DNA from: JAAXXJ01 sp964412455
GTDB taxonomy: Bacteria; Nitrospirota; UBA9217
Length of the DNA: 64,000 nucleotides
NCBI GenBank assembly: GCA_964412455.1
Contig: CAYPOT010000005.1
Span: 36,203 to 100,202, forward strand
Direction of reading: 5' to 3'
Part shown: in pieces, positions 9,785 to 17,962 of the stretch
Layout of the letters: each line of letters starts with the position of its first letter
Position numbering within the stretch: the first letter of the stretch is position 1
Position numbers and translations under genes: made by a program
Notes under the pieces: generated by a model
What the model saw: the letters and a program-made list of their open reading frames with translations, nothing else
What the model was told of the DNA's origin: nothing
The model's database searches: none

Positions 9785-9919
9785 TCTGAGCCATAGGTGA
9801 AATAATCGTTCAGGAGAAAACACTGCTGGTCTCTGCTATGATTATAGGCAATAGGTGGGTCGAGATGTATGTATAGGTGTCGCCGGCTGAAAGTTCACCC
9901 GTTGTCAAAGGAGGCCGCC

Positions 9920-10618
9920 ATGGTTCACCTCTGGCAAAAGCACTACCCCCCTGTTGCCATTATACCCGTCGTCACGCTCCTCATTCTGCTGGCGGGGCTT
10001 GCCCTGATGCTGCCGCCCATCCCGCAGCCCTCCGCGTATCATGATTTTGCCGACCAGCGCGCCAGCGGCGCGCTGCCCAATTTCCTCGACACCGTCTCCA
10101 ATGCCCTGTTCGTGCTGGCGGGCGCGCTCGGCCTACTCTTCCTGCGCGGCGAACATCGGCGGCGCGCTTTCCTCGACGCGCGCGAGGCGTGGCCTTATGT
10201 GCTGTTCTTCATCGCCGTCATCCTCACCGGTTTTGCCTCGGGATACTACCACCTGGCCCCGGACAACGCGCGGCTGGTGTGGGACCGGGCGGCGATCGCG
10301 CTTGCGTTCATGGCCTGGTTCTCGGCTATTGTGTGCGAGCGCGTCAGCCTCAAGGTTGGGCTCATGCTGCTGCTGCCGCTGCTCCTCCGGCTGTATCCGC
10401 CGCGCTACAGCGCCGGGCGGGATATCCTCGCCGTCATCGGACTGTATCTTCTGGCCTTGCTGTTCGACCTCACCGATCGCCCGGTTTTCGCGCTGACCGG
10501 CGGCCTCGTCGGCGGACACACGATCAAGCACGCGATCGCCGCGCTGGCGGCGGTTTGGGTTGCGCGCTACCTGCGGCGGCGGAGGCCCTTGTGTTCCAGG
10601 CCCTGCGCCCCGATGTAA
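9920..10618 (+). CDS. Ceramidase/alkaline-phytoceramidase-like membrane protein
   Basis: This 232-residue protein has about seven predicted membrane helices. It carries family motifs YHDFADQR..LPNFLDTVSN and GYYHLAPDNARLVWDR, in which the His and Asp residues resemble the metal site of the alkaline ceramidase (CREST) superfamily. Hydrolase activity is inferred only. ATG 9920 follows AAAGGAGG. The last residues run into a degraded acyltransferase reading frame, so the natural C terminus may be altered. The gene is very GC-rich and sits between a Usp gene and a partial repeat of that gene's 3' end, as if inserted there. Confidence 0.75.
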   Translation: MVHLWQKHYPPVAIIPVVTLLILLAGLALMLPPIPQPSAYHDFADQRASGALPNFLDTVSNALFVLAGALGLLFLRGEHRRRAFLDAREAWPYVLFFIAVILTGFASGYYHLAPDNARLVWDRAAIALAFMAWFSAIVCERVSLKVGLMLLLPLLLRLYPPRYSAGRDILAVIGLYLLALLFDLTDRPVFALTGGLVGGHTIKHAIAALAAVWVARYLRRRRPLCSRPCAPM

Positions 10619-10845
10619 GACTGCGCGAGCGCGCGCCGTGCGCGCCGATGGTTCCCGTCACGCTGACTGGCACGCGCACCCCGCTGCGTGGTCAGGAGTT
10701 GCAGCCGCGTTACAGCAAGCTTCAGGTGCTGGTCGGCGAGCCGATCCCGGCGCACGGGGAAGACTGGCAAGCCGCATTGCAATTGCGCGATGCCGCGCGT
10801 GGCTGGATTCTGGCGCGACTGGTGGAGCCCGATATGGTCGCCTGA
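10588..10845 (+). pseudogene. Remnant of a PlsC-type acyltransferase (C-terminal part)
   Basis: In the frame ending at 10845 the translation includes APMVPVTLTGTRTPLRG and LQVLVGEPIPAHG, which match the C-terminal part of 1-acyl-sn-glycerol-3-phosphate acyltransferases. The catalytic HX4D block and FPEG block are absent. This is therefore a decayed 3' fragment following directly on the ceramidase-like gene. Confidence 0.6.
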
Positions 10846-10924
10846 CGGGTCTCCAGGGATTTTCATTCGCTTTACGGTTATTTGCCCCATCTTCACCCCA
10901 TAACAGCCCTTTGACGGCCGCAAT

Positions 10925-11005
10925 CTAGTGGTGAAAGGGGTCCTTGGGGAGACAGTTTTGCACATCATCCGAAACGCCGATCGGCCGTTGTTTTTGTGCC
11001 AATGA
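10925..11005 (+). pseudogene. Remnant of a Usp gene 3' end
   Basis: The segment encodes VKGVLGETVLHIIRNADRP and the stop of a Usp protein, nearly identical to the last residues of the Usp at 8948-9784. DNA similarity runs for about 80 bases. It marks the right border of the ceramidase/acyltransferase segment and suggests a duplication or replacement of a Usp paralogue. Confidence 0.7.
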
Positions 11006-11100
11006 ACCGAGTTCGGGGAAACGGTGATTTATTTGTCCGAAGCGTTTTACTGTTCCGATTATTGAGTAATGCAAAAATAAAGGAAAGTTACATTGTGCCA

Positions 11101-11194
11101 ATACTCCCTCCACCTTGATGGGGGAGGGCTGGGGTGGGGGTGAAATAGGCGGCTAATTTCACCCTCCCCTAACCCCTCCCATCGAGGGAGGGGA
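11101..11194. repeat. GC-skewed inverted intergenic repeat
   Basis: A G-rich arm (TGATGGGGGAGGG, GGGGTGGGGGTGAAAT) pairs with a C-rich arm (ATTTCACCCTCCCC, CCCCTCCCATCGA) around AGGCGGCT. A related C-rich/G-rich hairpin lies at 53747-53803. No gene is visible in 11006-11250. Confidence 0.7.
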
Positions 11195-11250
11195 AAAACT
11201 ATTTCCATTTATTATGCAAAGCTCAATAATTAAGAAAGGCGGAACCGATT

Positions 11251-12192
11251 ATGCAGCGATTCAAGAATATCCTTTTGGTTGCCGGTGGGACGGGCTGGGA
11301 AGCGAACACCCTTGAAAGGGCTGTAGCCCTTGCAAAGAACAACCGGGCCCGCTTATCCGTGGTTGACGTTGTCGAGGAATTGCCTCGGGAAATGCGAAGG
11401 CTGCTTACATCAATGGATCTTGCCGATCTCCAGAAGCTTGCAGTTGCGGAACGACTCAAAGATCTCAATCATCTCATAGAGCCGGCCATGAATAAAGGAG
11501 TGAACGTCTCCGCCGGGGTCCTTATTGGAAAACCTTTTCTTGAGATTATCAGGAAAGTATTGCGAAACAGTCATGACTTGGTGATTAAAACGGCAAGAGG
11601 AAAGGGAGGGCTAAAAGGGCTTTTATTCGGCAGCACTGCCACGCACCTGATGCGCAAGTGCCCGTGCCCTGTCTGGGTGATCAAGCCGACGCATCGAAAA
11701 AAGTACGCCAGGATAATGGCGGCAGTGGACCCCGACCCACATGACAAAAAAAGGAACGCTCTTAATGCCAAAATCATGGAGCTGGCAACTTCCCTTGGCC
11801 GCAGGGAAGGAAGTGAGCTGCATGTAGTCCATGCCTGGCATCTCTCCAGCGAGAAGATGCTGGTGTTGCGCGGCGGACTGAGCCATAGTGACGTGGACAG
11901 GATGGCACGTGCCATGCGAGCAGAACATGAAGGGTGGCTTCGTGAACTTGTGGATGCATACGCTCCGGATACACCGACGAGCAGGATTCATTTGCTGAAG
12001 GGTGATGCGGCGGAGGCGATTCCCGCTTTGGCAAAAAGAAATGGCGCCGAACTCATCGTCATGGGTACGGTAACCAGAACAGGGATTGCGGGATATCTCA
12101 TGGGCAGCACCGCGGAAAGGGTCCTTCAGCAAGTTGATTGTTCGGTGCTGACGGTCAAGCCCGCAGGGTTTGTTACGCCGGTAAAAACATAG
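11251..12192 (+). CDS. Universal stress protein, two UspA domains
   Basis: This 313-residue protein has a first Usp domain from FKNILLVAGGTG and a second from about residue 150 (YARIMAAVD), ending with IVMGTVTRTGIAGYLMGSTAERVL. The last segment is the GX2GX9GS ATP-binding motif, so the second domain probably binds ATP. It is unrelated in detail to the Usp at 8948. Weak AAAGGCGG precedes ATG 11251. It stands upstream of a Kef-type antiporter and may act with it in ion or pH stress. Confidence 0.87.
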   Translation: MQRFKNILLVAGGTGWEANTLERAVALAKNNRARLSVVDVVEELPREMRRLLTSMDLADLQKLAVAERLKDLNHLIEPAMNKGVNVSAGVLIGKPFLEIIRKVLRNSHDLVIKTARGKGGLKGLLFGSTATHLMRKCPCPVWVIKPTHRKKYARIMAAVDPDPHDKKRNALNAKIMELATSLGRREGSELHVVHAWHLSSEKMLVLRGGLSHSDVDRMARAMRAEHEGWLRELVDAYAPDTPTSRIHLLKGDAAEAIPALAKRNGAELIVMGTVTRTGIAGYLMGSTAERVLQQVDCSVLTVKPAGFVTPVKT

Positions 12193-12214
12193 AGACGGCC
12201 ACCTAGGAGCGCAT

Positions 12215-12355
12215 ATGAAATATCGGGAGAAGGTTGAAAGAGTGATAGTCTTGTCGCCCCTGGTTATGATGTTATCGGCTGTATTTCTTTCCACAGTGAA
12301 ATTGGATGCTTATCATGACAGCCTGTGCACGGTCCTTGGTATCAATAAGTTCTAA
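12215..12355 (+). CDS. Possible small single-helix membrane protein, 46 residues
   Basis: ATG 12215 has AGGAG six bases upstream. The product has a charged start (MKYREKVERVI), a hydrophobic stretch (VLSPLVMMLSAVFLSTV) and a short hydrophilic tail. It lies between the Usp and antiporter genes in the same direction. I do not recognise it, and an unused frame with a chance ribosome site is possible. Confidence 0.35.
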   Translation: MKYREKVERVIVLSPLVMMLSAVFLSTVKLDAYHDSLCTVLGINKF

Positions 12356-12411
12356 GATGATATTCTCGATATATTATTTCCTGACCGAGGCGCCTGGCGC
12401 AAACAAGGACG

Positions 12412-14070
12412 ATGCCGATGTTCGATAATGTTTTTTCAGAGATCGCCGCGGTGCTGTTGACAGCGGCACTTATTGGCGCAGTGGCGGTAAAACTGCGCCA
12501 GCCGCTGATCGTGTCGTTTATCGTCTCAGGTCTCCTGGTCGGTCCGGCAGGATTTGGCTGGGTCACCAGCGCTGATCAGGTCGATCTTCTGGCAAAGTTC
12601 GGCATAACGCTGCTCCTGTTCGTGGTCGGCCTCAGGCTCGACATTGACCTCATACGCAGTACGGGTGTGGTGGCACTGGCGACAGGCTTGGGACAGGTAA
12701 TTTTTACTTCCCTGATCGGCTACGTCATCGCCCTTGCCCTGGGACTTGCGCCTGTAGCGGCGTTGTATGTGGCGGTTGCGCTGACGTTCTCCAGTACGAT
12801 CATCATTGTGAAGCTGTTGTCGGATAAACGTGAGATCGACGCCCTGCACGGACGCATCGCCGTCGGTCTTCTCATCGTCCAGGATATCGTGGTGGTGGTG
12901 GTCATGATCGGCCTGTCCGCCTTCGGTGCCGGCCAGACCGGCAGCGCAGGCCTGACCTATCAGCTGGCGACGGTTTTATTAAAAGGCGTCGGCTTCCTGG
13001 TCCTTACGGTCCTGATCATGCACTACGTGTTGCCCGGCCTGCTCGACAGGTTGGCGCTGTCCCACGAACTGCTGGTTTTGTTCGCCATTTCCTGGGCAAT
13101 AGCGCTTGCCGCGATCGGAGCTTATCTGGGCTTCAGTAAAGAGGTCGGCGCATTCCTGGCCGGGATATCCCTGGCCTCAACTTCGTACCGGGAAGCCATA
13201 GCCTCACGTCTGGTAAGTTTGCGTGATTTTCTGCTGGTTTTTTTCTTTGTTGATCTGGGCGCACAGTTGGACATGAGCCTGTTGGGCGCCAATATCGGCC
13301 CGGCTCTTGTTCTATCGCTGTTCGTGTTGATCGGCAACCCCATCATCGTCATGATCATTATGGGTGTCATGGGGTATAGCAAGCGCACCGGTTTTCTGAC
13401 CGGACTCACCGTGGCGCAGATCAGCGAGTTTTCATTGATTCTGGCGGCAGTAGGCGTAACCCTCGGGCATATCGACTCGGAAACGATGGGGTTGGTCACT
13501 TTGGTCGGCCTGGTTACCATCGGCCTGTCAACGTACATGATACTCTATTCTCATCCCTTATATGATCGTCTCGCGCACTGGCTGCGGCTATTTGAACGGA
13601 GGATACCCCATCGGGAACAGGCGGGAGACAGCGAAATTGCTTTGTTCGCCCCCGATGTCGTTATTTTTGGCATGGGGCGATATGGCAGCGAAATCGTTAA
13701 GGGCTTGAGGGGGCAAGGGTGGAAAATCCTGGGGATCGACTTTGATCCCGACGTGATACACGCCTGGCGCAAAGAAGGGTTGCCCGTCCGGTACGGAGAT
13801 GCGGAAGATCCGGAATTTCTTGAGACGATCCCCTTGCAACACGCGGGCTGGGTGGTCAGCACGGCGCACGAACGCTCCGTCAACCTGGCGCTGGTGGCGG
13901 CGCTGCGTCATCATGGATTCAGGGGAAGAACGGCGGTGCGCGTAAACCGTCCGGAAGACGCAGAAGTCCTCCTGCGTGCGGGGGCGGACGTAATTCTGTC
14001 ACCGTTCGCCGACGGGGCGAAGAAAGCCGTGGAAGAACTTGTCACCTTGCAGAAGCGGAATGCAGTATGA
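12412..14070 (+). CDS. Kef-type K+/H+ antiporter with RCK (TrkA-N) domain
   Basis: The 552-residue protein has an N-terminal Na+/H+-exchanger-type domain with about 12 helices (residues 5-385). A cytoplasmic RCK domain follows, starting VVIFGMGRYGSEIV, a GXGXXG nucleotide-binding fold. It is a CPA2 transporter, probably a ligand-gated K+ efflux or Na+/H+ system in the inner membrane. The RCK C-terminal (TrkA-C) lobe is absent. ATG 12412 and 12418 are both possible. With two Ca2+-type pumps and an exchanger nearby, the region looks dedicated to cation balance. Confidence 0.9.
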   Translation: MPMFDNVFSEIAAVLLTAALIGAVAVKLRQPLIVSFIVSGLLVGPAGFGWVTSADQVDLLAKFGITLLLFVVGLRLDIDLIRSTGVVALATGLGQVIFTSLIGYVIALALGLAPVAALYVAVALTFSSTIIIVKLLSDKREIDALHGRIAVGLLIVQDIVVVVVMIGLSAFGAGQTGSAGLTYQLATVLLKGVGFLVLTVLIMHYVLPGLLDRLALSHELLVLFAISWAIALAAIGAYLGFSKEVGAFLAGISLASTSYREAIASRLVSLRDFLLVFFFVDLGAQLDMSLLGANIGPALVLSLFVLIGNPIIVMIIMGVMGYSKRTGFLTGLTVAQISEFSLILAAVGVTLGHIDSETMGLVTLVGLVTIGLSTYMILYSHPLYDRLAHWLRLFERRIPHREQAGDSEIALFAPDVVIFGMGRYGSEIVKGLRGQGWKILGIDFDPDVIHAWRKEGLPVRYGDAEDPEFLETIPLQHAGWVVSTAHERSVNLALVAALRHHGFRGRTAVRVNRPEDAEVLLRAGADVILSPFADGAKKAVEELVTLQKRNAV

Positions 14071-14171
14071 TAATCAGGGGTAACGACTTCTGAAGTGAAA
14101 ACAGATAGAATGTGTTGTCGTGTCGGTTGTATTTCTTTCCACGGAACAGATAATGAGGACCATGCTTTATT

Positions 14172-15056
14172 ATGCGAGGCATCATGTTGACGGATAAAAT
14201 GGAATATTTCAGCAAACAACCCAAATCGTTCCTGACGGTCCTGGGTATCCTCCTGTGCGTAATCCTTGGCGTTATCGATTACATTACAGGCTATGAAATA
14301 TCTTTCTCGATATTCTATTTACTGCCGGTTTCCCTGGTTGCCTGGTTTGTGGGCAGACAACCCGCCATTTATATCTCAATATTGAGCGCGCTCATATGGC
14401 TGCTGGCCGATTTGAGTTCAGGACACACATACTCTCATTATGCCATCCCGCTTTGGAATTCAATTATGAGACTGGGCTTTTTTTTGACGGGAGCATATTT
14501 TCTGACCGCTATCAGGAAACTGCTGGATCACGTGACCGAATTGTCCCGGAGGGATCCCTTAACCGGAGTCGCAAGCCGGAGACACTTTTACGATCTCGCG
14601 GAATCGGAAATAAACCGTCTGAAGCGATATGGACATCCTTTCACGGTTTGCTACATTGATATCGATAATTTCAAGCAGATCAATGACACCTTCGGTCATG
14701 ATGAGGGCGACAATCTCTTAACCCAGATAGCGGAAAGCATCAGAAGCAATATGCGGAGAACCGATGTTGTCGGACGGCTTGGCGGAGATGAGTTCGCCCT
14801 GCTCATGCCCGAGACCGGCGCGGACGCGGCCCTGAACGTAGTCGATAAGGTTCTTGACCTCCAGGACCTTTCGCAGAAGAGGGGATTGGCGATCACGCTG
14901 AGCATAGGCATGGTCGTTTACCTGAGCCCTCCTGAAAATGTGGATGCGATGATCAAGAGGGCCGATGCCCTCATGTATTCCGTGAAGACGGGAGGCAAGA
15001 ACAATATCAAGTATGAGATTGTGGGCCGGGCGGGGACCGATAGGAGTGAAAGGTAG
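14172..15056 (+). CDS. Membrane diguanylate cyclase (GGDEF)
   Basis: This 294-residue protein has four to five N-terminal membrane helices (about 18-115) and a GGDEF domain with an intact G204GDEF208 active site. RRTD five residues earlier is the inhibitory I-site. It should make cyclic di-GMP under product inhibition, with the membrane part as sensor. No EAL domain is present. ATG 14172 or 14184 may start it; GCGAGG favours 14184. Its last codons overlap a 31-bp tandem duplication. A PilZ protein at 52999 could respond to the product. Confidence 0.9.
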   Translation: MRGIMLTDKMEYFSKQPKSFLTVLGILLCVILGVIDYITGYEISFSIFYLLPVSLVAWFVGRQPAIYISILSALIWLLADLSSGHTYSHYAIPLWNSIMRLGFFLTGAYFLTAIRKLLDHVTELSRRDPLTGVASRRHFYDLAESEINRLKRYGHPFTVCYIDIDNFKQINDTFGHDEGDNLLTQIAESIRSNMRRTDVVGRLGGDEFALLMPETGADAALNVVDKVLDLQDLSQKRGLAITLSIGMVVYLSPPENVDAMIKRADALMYSVKTGGKNNIKYEIVGRAGTDRSER

Positions 15057-15112
15057 CGCAAGCTGAATTCGCCGTCGAAAAAGGTAGCGCAAGCTGAATT
15101 CGCCGTCGAAAA
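15051..15112. repeat. Perfect 31-bp tandem duplication over a stop codon
   Basis: The 31 bases at 15051-15081 are repeated exactly at 15082-15112. The first copy contains the stop codon of the GGDEF gene, so the duplication leaves the protein unchanged. Identity suggests a recent event, or an assembly artefact. Confidence 0.9.
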
Positions 15113-15215
15113 AAACATCAGGAGCAGACATTCCTGTCTAAATACCGTTCGTCAAAGGTTTCGCCATGGTCGGCTATGGACAGGGATTTTGAGGCGCTTT
15201 TAAGAGGAGAGAAAA

Positions 15216-16328
15216 ATGAACGGTACATTATCTCAGGGCTCATGGAAGATCGGCACGATCATGGGGATACCGATCCGGGTGCACTTCTCATGGTTTATCA
15301 TATTTGGCCTGATAACCTGGTCTCTCTCGACGTTCTACTTTCCCCAGGCGGCGCCGGACCTTCCGGCCGCCTCGTACTGGGTCAAGGGCGTTCTGGCGGC
15401 GCTCCTGCTTTTTGCCTCTGTCGGTTTCCACGAGCTTGCACATTCATTTGTGGCAAAGAAATACAAGGTCTCCATAGAGAGCATTACGCTCTTCATATTT
15501 GGAGGGGTTGCGCAGATGAAGGGCGAGCCGCCGCACCCGAAGGCGGAGTTCAGGATCGCAATTGCCGGCCCGCTTTCGAGCTTGCTCCTTTCCGTTCTGT
15601 TCCTTTTTCTGGCGATGACTGCCGCAGGCGGGATGAATGCCCTTTTTTCCTATCTTGCGCAGATAAATCTTATCATCGCGGTGTTCAATCTCATTCCCGG
15701 TTTTCCGATGGATGGCGGCAGGATGTTGAGGTCCGCAATATGGAAGAGGAAAAAGAACTTTTTCTACGCAACCCAGATGGCGTCGAGCATCGGGCGGAAG
15801 ATCGCCGTGTTTTTCATATTTTTCGGGCTCTTTTCAATTTTTACCCGCATGCCGGGGGGCTTGTGGCTGATGTTCATCGGGTGGTTCCTTTACACCGCAG
15901 CCCAGTCAAGCTATCAGCAGTCCACCCTTCAGGAGAGCCTGTCAGGCATTAAGGTAAAGGATATTATGGTGAAGGACATCGTGACGCTCAGTTCGTCCAT
16001 GACCGTCGATGAGGCCGTGAACGGTTATTTTCTCAGATACGGCTACGGCGGATTCCCCGTCGTTGATGACAAAAAATTTCTCGGCCTCGTGACCTTGAAA
16101 GAGGTCAAGGATGTCCCGAAAGCGGACTGGGGAACGGTGAGGGCGGTTGATGTTTTGGTTCCCCATGACAGAAAAGGGGAGGTCTATCCTGAAGATGACG
16201 TCATGAGGGCTCTTGAGTTAATGATACGAGAAGACAAGGGAAGGCTGGTTACTATCGAGAACGGAGTGCTGAGCGGCTTGATCACAAGAAACGGTATTGC
16301 GCGGTATGTTCAGATCAAGGGAAAATGA
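15216..16328 (+). CDS. M50 site-2 protease-like metalloprotease with CBS pair
   Basis: The 370-residue protein has about six helices with the zinc site H72ELAH76 and the second motif NLIPGFPMDGGR, typical of the SpoIVFB/S2P group. Two CBS motifs follow (about 245-370, VKDIMVKDIVTL and VDVLVPHDRKGE). Such proteases cut membrane-embedded substrates, and the CBS pair may sense adenine nucleotides. GAGGAGAG lies upstream of ATG 15216. It stands alone, so no substrate can be named. Confidence 0.9.
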   Translation: MNGTLSQGSWKIGTIMGIPIRVHFSWFIIFGLITWSLSTFYFPQAAPDLPAASYWVKGVLAALLLFASVGFHELAHSFVAKKYKVSIESITLFIFGGVAQMKGEPPHPKAEFRIAIAGPLSSLLLSVLFLFLAMTAAGGMNALFSYLAQINLIIAVFNLIPGFPMDGGRMLRSAIWKRKKNFFYATQMASSIGRKIAVFFIFFGLFSIFTRMPGGLWLMFIGWFLYTAAQSSYQQSTLQESLSGIKVKDIMVKDIVTLSSSMTVDEAVNGYFLRYGYGGFPVVDDKKFLGLVTLKEVKDVPKADWGTVRAVDVLVPHDRKGEVYPEDDVMRALELMIREDKGRLVTIENGVLSGLITRNGIARYVQIKGK

Positions 16329-16384
16329 CGCCGACGAGCGAGGGAAAACATACCGCCCAGGCCCCATTACTTGCGCGCCGATAT

Positions 16385-16741
16385 CGCTCCAGCCGATACA
16401 CATCCTCTGGATAAACCTCGTGACCGACGGGCTCCCTGCGCTGGCGTTTTCTCTGGCTGGAGCTGCGGGAGAAAGAGGTCATGAACCGGCCGGCCCGTCA
16501 TGGCCATCCGGTCCGAGAAACTGTCCCTGTTCCAGCAGTGGGTCCTGTCGAACAAGGCCCTCCTGCTGACCGTGGCGATTACGGTCTCCTGCGGCTTGCC
16601 ACGGTCTCTATCCCGGTCCTGACCCCAGCGTTCAAGACCGGGCCGCTCGCTGCCTGGGAACTGGCACAGGTGCTTGGGCTCACGTCAATCGTCTTCAATG
16701 CGGTTGAGACAGAGAAATATTTCAAGCGCAGGAACTCATAA
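16385..16741 (+). pseudogene. Decayed C-terminal fragment of a P-type ATPase
   Basis: Two frames must be joined. LQPIHILWINLVTDGLPAL matches M6 of the type IIA pump, and TVSIPVLTPAFKTGPL through NAVETEKYFKRRNS matches its last helices. Both resemble the pump at 2348-5026. A frameshift and an internal deletion separate them, and the catalytic part is absent. It is a remnant of a third pump gene. Confidence 0.75.
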
Positions 16742-16763
16742 AAGGATAAGGACAGGGGGTCCA

Positions 16764-17429
16764 ATGTGCGGACGGTTCGAGCTGCATAGCGCCTTCGAGA
16801 TCATCGCAAAGCTCTTCGGGCTGACCGGCGACAGCTTCACGATGCCCACGGGTTACGACATCGCGCCGGGCAAGGACATCGCCGTCATCGTGAACGAAGG
16901 CGGGAAGAACAAGATCGCCGCCTGCCGGTGGGGCTTCGTCCCGTCCTGGGGAAAGGACCTGAAGGAAGGCTACAAGATGATCAATGCCCGGGCCGAGACC
17001 GTCGCGGAGAAGCCGAGCTTCCGGCAGGCCTTCAGCCGCCACCGGTGCCTGGTCGTGGCCGACGGGTTCTATGAATGGAAGAGCGAGGGCGGAAAGAAGC
17101 GACCTTTTTATATTCATCGCAGGGACGGCACACCCTTTGGCATGGCAGGCCTGTACAACCTCTGGACCTCACCTGAAGGAGAGAAGGTCTGCACCAGCAC
17201 CATCATCACCACCGGGGCGAACGAGGTCCTGGCGCCAATCCATGACCGCATGCCGGTCATCCTTGCCAGGGATGCGGTCGCTCTCTGGCTGGACCCTTCC
17301 CTCCATGAAAAAGAAAAGCTGCTGCCAGTGCTCAAGCCCTGTCCTGACGACGAGTTGGAGTTGTATGAGGTGTCGACCGGGGTCAATTCACCGAAGAATG
17401 ATTCAGAGGAAAATATCGGAAGACGGTGA
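16764..17429 (+). CDS. SOS-response-associated peptidase (HMCES/YedK family)
   Basis: The 222-residue protein begins MCGRF, so Cys2 becomes the N-terminal residue that crosslinks to abasic sites in single-stranded DNA. Other family residues are present: NARAET, DGFYEW with the catalytic Glu, and PIHDRMPVIL with the conserved His. ATG 16764 is required to expose Cys2; upstream in-frame ATGs would destroy it. It protects abasic sites at replication forks. No LexA box was identified. Confidence 0.93.
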   Translation: MCGRFELHSAFEIIAKLFGLTGDSFTMPTGYDIAPGKDIAVIVNEGGKNKIAACRWGFVPSWGKDLKEGYKMINARAETVAEKPSFRQAFSRHRCLVVADGFYEWKSEGGKKRPFYIHRRDGTPFGMAGLYNLWTSPEGEKVCTSTIITTGANEVLAPIHDRMPVILARDAVALWLDPSLHEKEKLLPVLKPCPDDELELYEVSTGVNSPKNDSEENIGRR

Positions 17430-17469
17430 GAACAGAGGCAAGGGAACTTAGTAAGAGGTTTGTTTTTTT

Positions 17470-17637
17470 GGGCAGCCCGGTGGCTTGCTGTGCTAAGCAT
17501 GCAGAAAGAGGTTCACGCTCTTTGTTCTGGATGACCTGTTCCGGCAGCGCTTCCTCTTCGGACGCGCTGCTTTCAGTCGGTAGATACTAGAGTGGTTATC
17601 GGCCATGCATACGCACAGACTTCGCACCAGGCTACCC
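17470..17637 (+). ncRNA. Structured element, copy 1 (possible ncRNA or folded mobile element)
   Basis: This 168-nt segment resembles 19710-19881. Shared helices: an outer GGGCAGCC/GGCTACCC pair (one mismatch); CTGTGC (17488-17493) with GCACAG (17613-17618); GCATG (17497) with CATGC (17604-17608). Enclosed are a variable hairpin AAAGAG/CTCTTT (17505-17523), a conserved hairpin GCAGCGC/GCGCTGC (17544-17570) and a short GATA/TATC stem. The variable hairpin differs in sequence but keeps pairing in copy 2, which argues for selection on folding. I recognise no known RNA family. Strand is assigned by analogy with neighbouring genes. An ORF through it is not convincing. Confidence 0.55.
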
Positions 17638-17851
17638 GGCGTTTGGGTACGGCACATGCTGGAAGCGAAGTGCGATTCTGTTTAAAGGCCCTTGCAGTCA
17701 ACGAAGTCCCATTCGAAAAATTAGACAGGCGATTGAGTCCGAGGGTTAAGCATTTCGGACTGTCTGAGCCCCCTCACCCTCGAGGGGAGTGTATGGTTCA
17801 TACTGATAGACAACAGATTCGTCCAAGGACCTAGGTGACACTTTATACTCT

Positions 17852-17936
17852 GATCGCTCGCATTCCCCGCAACAAAGTGCAGGGAATGCGAGCGATCCTC
17901 GGTTCCCGGGCCGCTATTCGCGTCGGCGCCCGGGAA
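17852..17936. repeat. Two strong hairpins between convergent genes
   Basis: A perfect 16-bp inverted repeat (17852-17867 with 17882-17897, GATCGCTCGCATTCCC) has a 14-base loop. A second hairpin (TTCCCGGGC from 17903 with GCCCGGGAA ending 17936) follows. They may end transcription from both sides, but neither has a T-run. The rest of 17638-17962 shows no convincing gene. Confidence 0.65.
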
Positions 17937-17962
17937 GTGACCCCGGTCCTTCAGCTGAATAA

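Noticed and set aside
17592..17834. 80-codon open frame over the 3' part of structured element 1
   Set aside because: It is not conserved in copy 2, where the same frame is interrupted.
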